The notes beneath the pieces are model-generated. The model had not been told where the DNA came from, did no database searches, and saw only the letters and a list, made by a program, of their open reading frames with translations. The position numbers were made by a program, and so were the translations under genes. A stretch of DNA of 64,000 nucleotides from Megalobrama amblycephala (Eukaryota > Chordata > Actinopteri > Cypriniformes > Xenocyprididae): positions 61,107,839-61,171,838 of the forward strand of contig NC_063045.1 of the NCBI RefSeq assembly GCF_018812025.1, written 5' to 3'. Positions 61,801 through 64,000 of the stretch are shown here, in pieces; position 1 is the stretch's first letter, and every line of letters starts with the position of its first letter.

Positions 61801-61923
61801 GGCTGTTTTAACCCAGTGAATTGGGCTGTTTTAACCCAGCGAATTGAGTTGTTTTAACCCAGCGAATTGAGTTGTTTTAACTCAGCGAATTGGGTTGTTT
61901 TAACCCAGCATTTTTAGAGTGTA
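58822..61923. mobile_element. Element F3: inverted-end element filled by a 3-kb minisatellite
   Basis: Left TACAATAAAAAATGCTGGG and right CCCAGCATTTTTAGAGTGTA are inverted ends. Between them about 130 units of 22-23 bp, GTTGTTTTAACCCAGCGAAT plus TGG or TGA. The first units after the left end still show non-amplified element sequence (GTTGAAAATGGACAAACC). No target duplication could be fixed. Confidence 0.8.
58880..61915 (+). repeat. 22-23-bp minisatellite (TTGTTTTAACCCAGCGAATT)
   Basis: All units face one way. Main variants: GGGTTGTTTTAACCC, GGGCTGTTTTAACCC, GGGCTATTCTAACCC, GAGTTGTTTTAACTC. Rare markers (TTTTAACAAAGTGAAC at about 59488 and 60374; GAATTTGAGTTG at 59382 and 60268) reveal an 886-bp internal duplication. 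Confidence 0.92.
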
Positions 61924-62761
61924 CCCTATTGTTATTTATTTATTTATTTTTTTAAAGCTTGTCTTGAAAAAGGCGATTGCTAACAAGCGGCTAAATGGGA
62001 GTAAAGAGGTTGTTGATTACATTAAACATCATCAGCCGAACGGGTAAACTCACTGACTCAATAGTCTGCATCAATCATTAATAAATTATTTCTGTGTTTC
62101 AAATATTCATATTAATCACAGAAGTACTGGGATAAAAGTTTATAGTTTGGATATAAAGACTTTCTCCAATGATGCATTGTACTACGGTAGTTAATGCATG
62201 CGGGAAACTCACTCCAGAGCGTTTAAGGGAGCGTTCGGTAAAGAGTGAGTTTGGGATGGGCCGTGACTTGCTGCTGGCTGAAATATTCATCAACGGCTGT
62301 CTGAAGGAAACACATGCGCTAATGCCTACAAGCTCAGTGCCAAGGGCTCTTTTCACATCGTCAGTCACAGGACATCACATCAAATGCCCATCTGAACGAA
62401 AGAAAGGCCCAGTGCGGCCAGATGCACCAAACCTGCCCACTCGCTCCCAGATAAAAATACTCTCTGATCATGACAAATCATGACAAACAGTATGGATATG
62501 GCTCACATATGATTCTCTGAAGGGTCTGGTGTATAGTCCTCTATAGAGACCACACGTCAATGACTGTTACGACACACCAGCAAAATACAGTCATTCTGGC
62601 CTTGATAGAAAAAGCTTGTATACAGTATAATAAAAGTGTAACATAACAAATTCAAGTATTACCGTTTTGGATCTGGATTTAAATGAATCTGATGTTTTAT
62701 ATTTTAGTACAAATGTATATTTTATATAATTTATAAATTATGATATACTTTTATAAGAAAT
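61924..62761. other. Unique intergenic stretch
   Basis: Non-repetitive, with ORFs of 89-104 codons on both strands at 62099-62483 that mirror each other. No gene recognised. Confidence 0.4.
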
Positions 62762-63010
62762 TGTTACGCGCAGTCAAGGAAGAAGAAATGAGAGAGGAGG
62801 ATCCAGTTGCAGCACTTAAATTTTATTAAAAAAAACTAAACAAAACAAAAATGGATTCCAAAACACAGAGAGGCTGAAACATAACCACGAAACAAAATAG
62901 CAAAGACAATGTAACTGAAACAAACTGAGGGCTTGAGTACACAGGCTTAATAAGGAACCAAACACAACACAGGTGAACATAATCAAACAAATGAGTAACC
63001 ATGGTAACAA
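62762..63010 (-). repeat. Dispersed repeat related to 47020-47225 and 39497-39850
   Basis: GGATCCAGTTGCAGCACTTA and GAGTAACCATGGTAAC mirror parts of those repeats. Class uncertain. Confidence 0.45.
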
Positions 63011-63364
63011 ATATATAACCAATTTAATCAATGTAAAATCAGATGTAATTTCTTTTTTCCATTCAGTTAAAATACAAAAATACAAACCAAACATGTTTTT
63101 GATACTTTCCCATTGAGCTTTTCAAGAGCTGTTGAAATTATGTTTTAATTATTAAAGATTTTAATAATTTATTTTGTTGTCTAATATTAAGCAAATACAT
63201 CCCTATCAGTATTTTCTAAATAATTTAGTAACTCATTTCTATTAATGAAACTCAAACTCAAAACTCTCAGAATGTCTCAGCATTTACATGATTTACATTT
63301 ATTCATTTACCAGAAGCTTTTATCCGAAATAAAAAAAGTACAAATGAAGAACATCACAAGTGAT
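63011..63364. other. AT-rich stretch ending in a common fish repeat tag
   Basis: 63295-63340 (ATTTACCAGAAGCTTTTATC) is a variant of the phrase at 58588-58640. Nothing else recognised. Confidence 0.4.
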
Positions 63365-64000
63365 TGCAGACCACATAGCAACACCCTGGCAACCAGATAA
63401 AAATACCCTGGTAACCATAGCAACACCCTGTCAACCACATAAACACACTCTGGTAATGTCTTAAAAAGATCCTGGTGATTATAGCAACACCCTAAAAACC
63501 AAAACAACACCTTGGTTACCATAGCAACATCTTGGCAACCACATTAAAAGACAGGGTTGCATAAACTTCTTAGACTATAGTCTTAAGAATTAATTTTTCT
63601 TCAAGACTGGTCCTAACTTTTTAAGGTCAGTAACATAAAAAGGTAGATCTGTCTAATTTAAATAGGAAAAGTAAGACTGATTGCCCCTTGGTTAACTGCT
63701 AGTTAGTCAAACTAGTTCTTCAGACACAGTCTTAACATAGTGGCTAAGTTTATGCAACTTGCCCATGGTAACCATATAAAAAGACACTGGTAACTATAGC
63801 ATCAACCTGGCAACCACATAGCAAGTCCCTTGTAACCACATAGGAACTCCATTGCAACCACATAGCAACACCCTGGTAACTATAGCAACACACTGGCAAC
63901 GACTTAAAAGGATCCTGGTAACCATAGTAACACCCTGGCAACCACATAAAAGACCCTGGTAACCAAATAAAAAGACACTGGTAACTATAGCAACACCCTG
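63365..64000 (-). repeat. GTTGCTAGG-type minisatellite in reverse orientation, running off the window
   Basis: Units such as ATAGCAACACCCTGGCAACC and CTGGTAACCATAGCAACACC are the inverse of the 28-kb and 50-kb arrays. Interrupted by the MITE at 63556-63758. Confidence 0.88.
63556..63758. mobile_element. Small MITE with GTTGCATAAAC ends (203 bp)
   Basis: GTTGCATAAACTTCTTAGAC at the left and GGCTAAGTTTATGCAAC at the right are inverted ends. AGACTATAGTCTTAAG nearby is itself palindromic. Inserted into the minisatellite. Confidence 0.7.

Noticed and set aside
58880..61915. CRISPR array
   Set aside because: Units are 22-23 bp and directly adjacent, with no unique spacers, in a vertebrate genome; it is a minisatellite.

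Overview
The window looks like a teleost fish chromosome, most probably a cyprinid (zebrafish, carp or barb type). The base composition is AT-rich, CpG is not conspicuously depleted, and well over half of the sequence is short non-autonomous DNA transposons of kinds familiar from zebrafish: TTAA-flanked inverted-terminal-repeat elements, Tc1-like and hAT-like MITEs, TG/TA microsatellites and 'GTTGCTAGG' minisatellites. No prokaryotic gene, tRNA, rRNA or CRISPR array was seen.

The only convincing protein-coding sequence is the last coding exon of a ZSWIM5/ZSWIM6 orthologue, most likely zswim6, on the + strand at 1471-2333. It has an acceptor site at 1470/1471, a stop at 2331-2333 and a poly(A) signal at 3132-3137. 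Positions 1-1470 are the end of its last intron. Everything right of about 3.2 kb is intergenic, in keeping with a gene-poor 3' flank.

Layout: 4.3-5.5 kb, a hairpin MITE and a fold-back element with a tandem interior (family F2). 6.2-8.5 kb, two copies of a roughly 970-bp TTAA element (family A) in inverted orientation. 10.5-14.4 kb, TTAA elements of families B, D and C. 16.4-16.7 kb, a GC-rich block ending in a good splice donor. 17.0-18.8 kb, the large F2 copy. 20.4-26.5 kb, elements of the 'TTCAGCATCATTACTCCAGT' family, family B, a Tc1-like MITE, long TA tracts and a unique block. 27.7-29.7 kb, nested TTAA elements D2, J and E. 31.5-35.0 kb, a 490-bp host element (H) split by fold-back element F1-1 and another TTAA element. 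35.4-41.3 kb, mostly unique sequence with GC-rich patches. 42-49.8 kb, F1-2 inside a dispersed repeat, family A copy 3, a decayed LINE, H copy 2 and F1-3. 50.2-51.1 kb, a minisatellite hit by an 8-bp-TSD MITE. 52.4-53.8 kb, a 1.3-kb hairpin. 53.9-55.1 kb, families B and C. 56.9-58 kb, extreme AT-rich DNA. 58.8-61.9 kb, a 3.1-kb minisatellite of 22-23-bp units bounded by inverted ends. 63.4-64.0 kb, another minisatellite.

The most notable theme is transposon ends enclosing satellite arrays. At least four element families (F1, F2, F3, J) have inverted termini around short tandem repeats that expand and contract between copies. F1 is the clearest: three copies of 2,336, 654 and 562 bp, each with an exact 6-bp target duplication. 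F2 ends resemble F1 ends position by position. No novel multi-gene system is present; the interest lies in repeat biology, possible TE-borne regulatory motifs (D-box, octamer, CTCF-like) and a few unique blocks that could be conserved non-coding elements. All coordinates and motif matches were read by eye.
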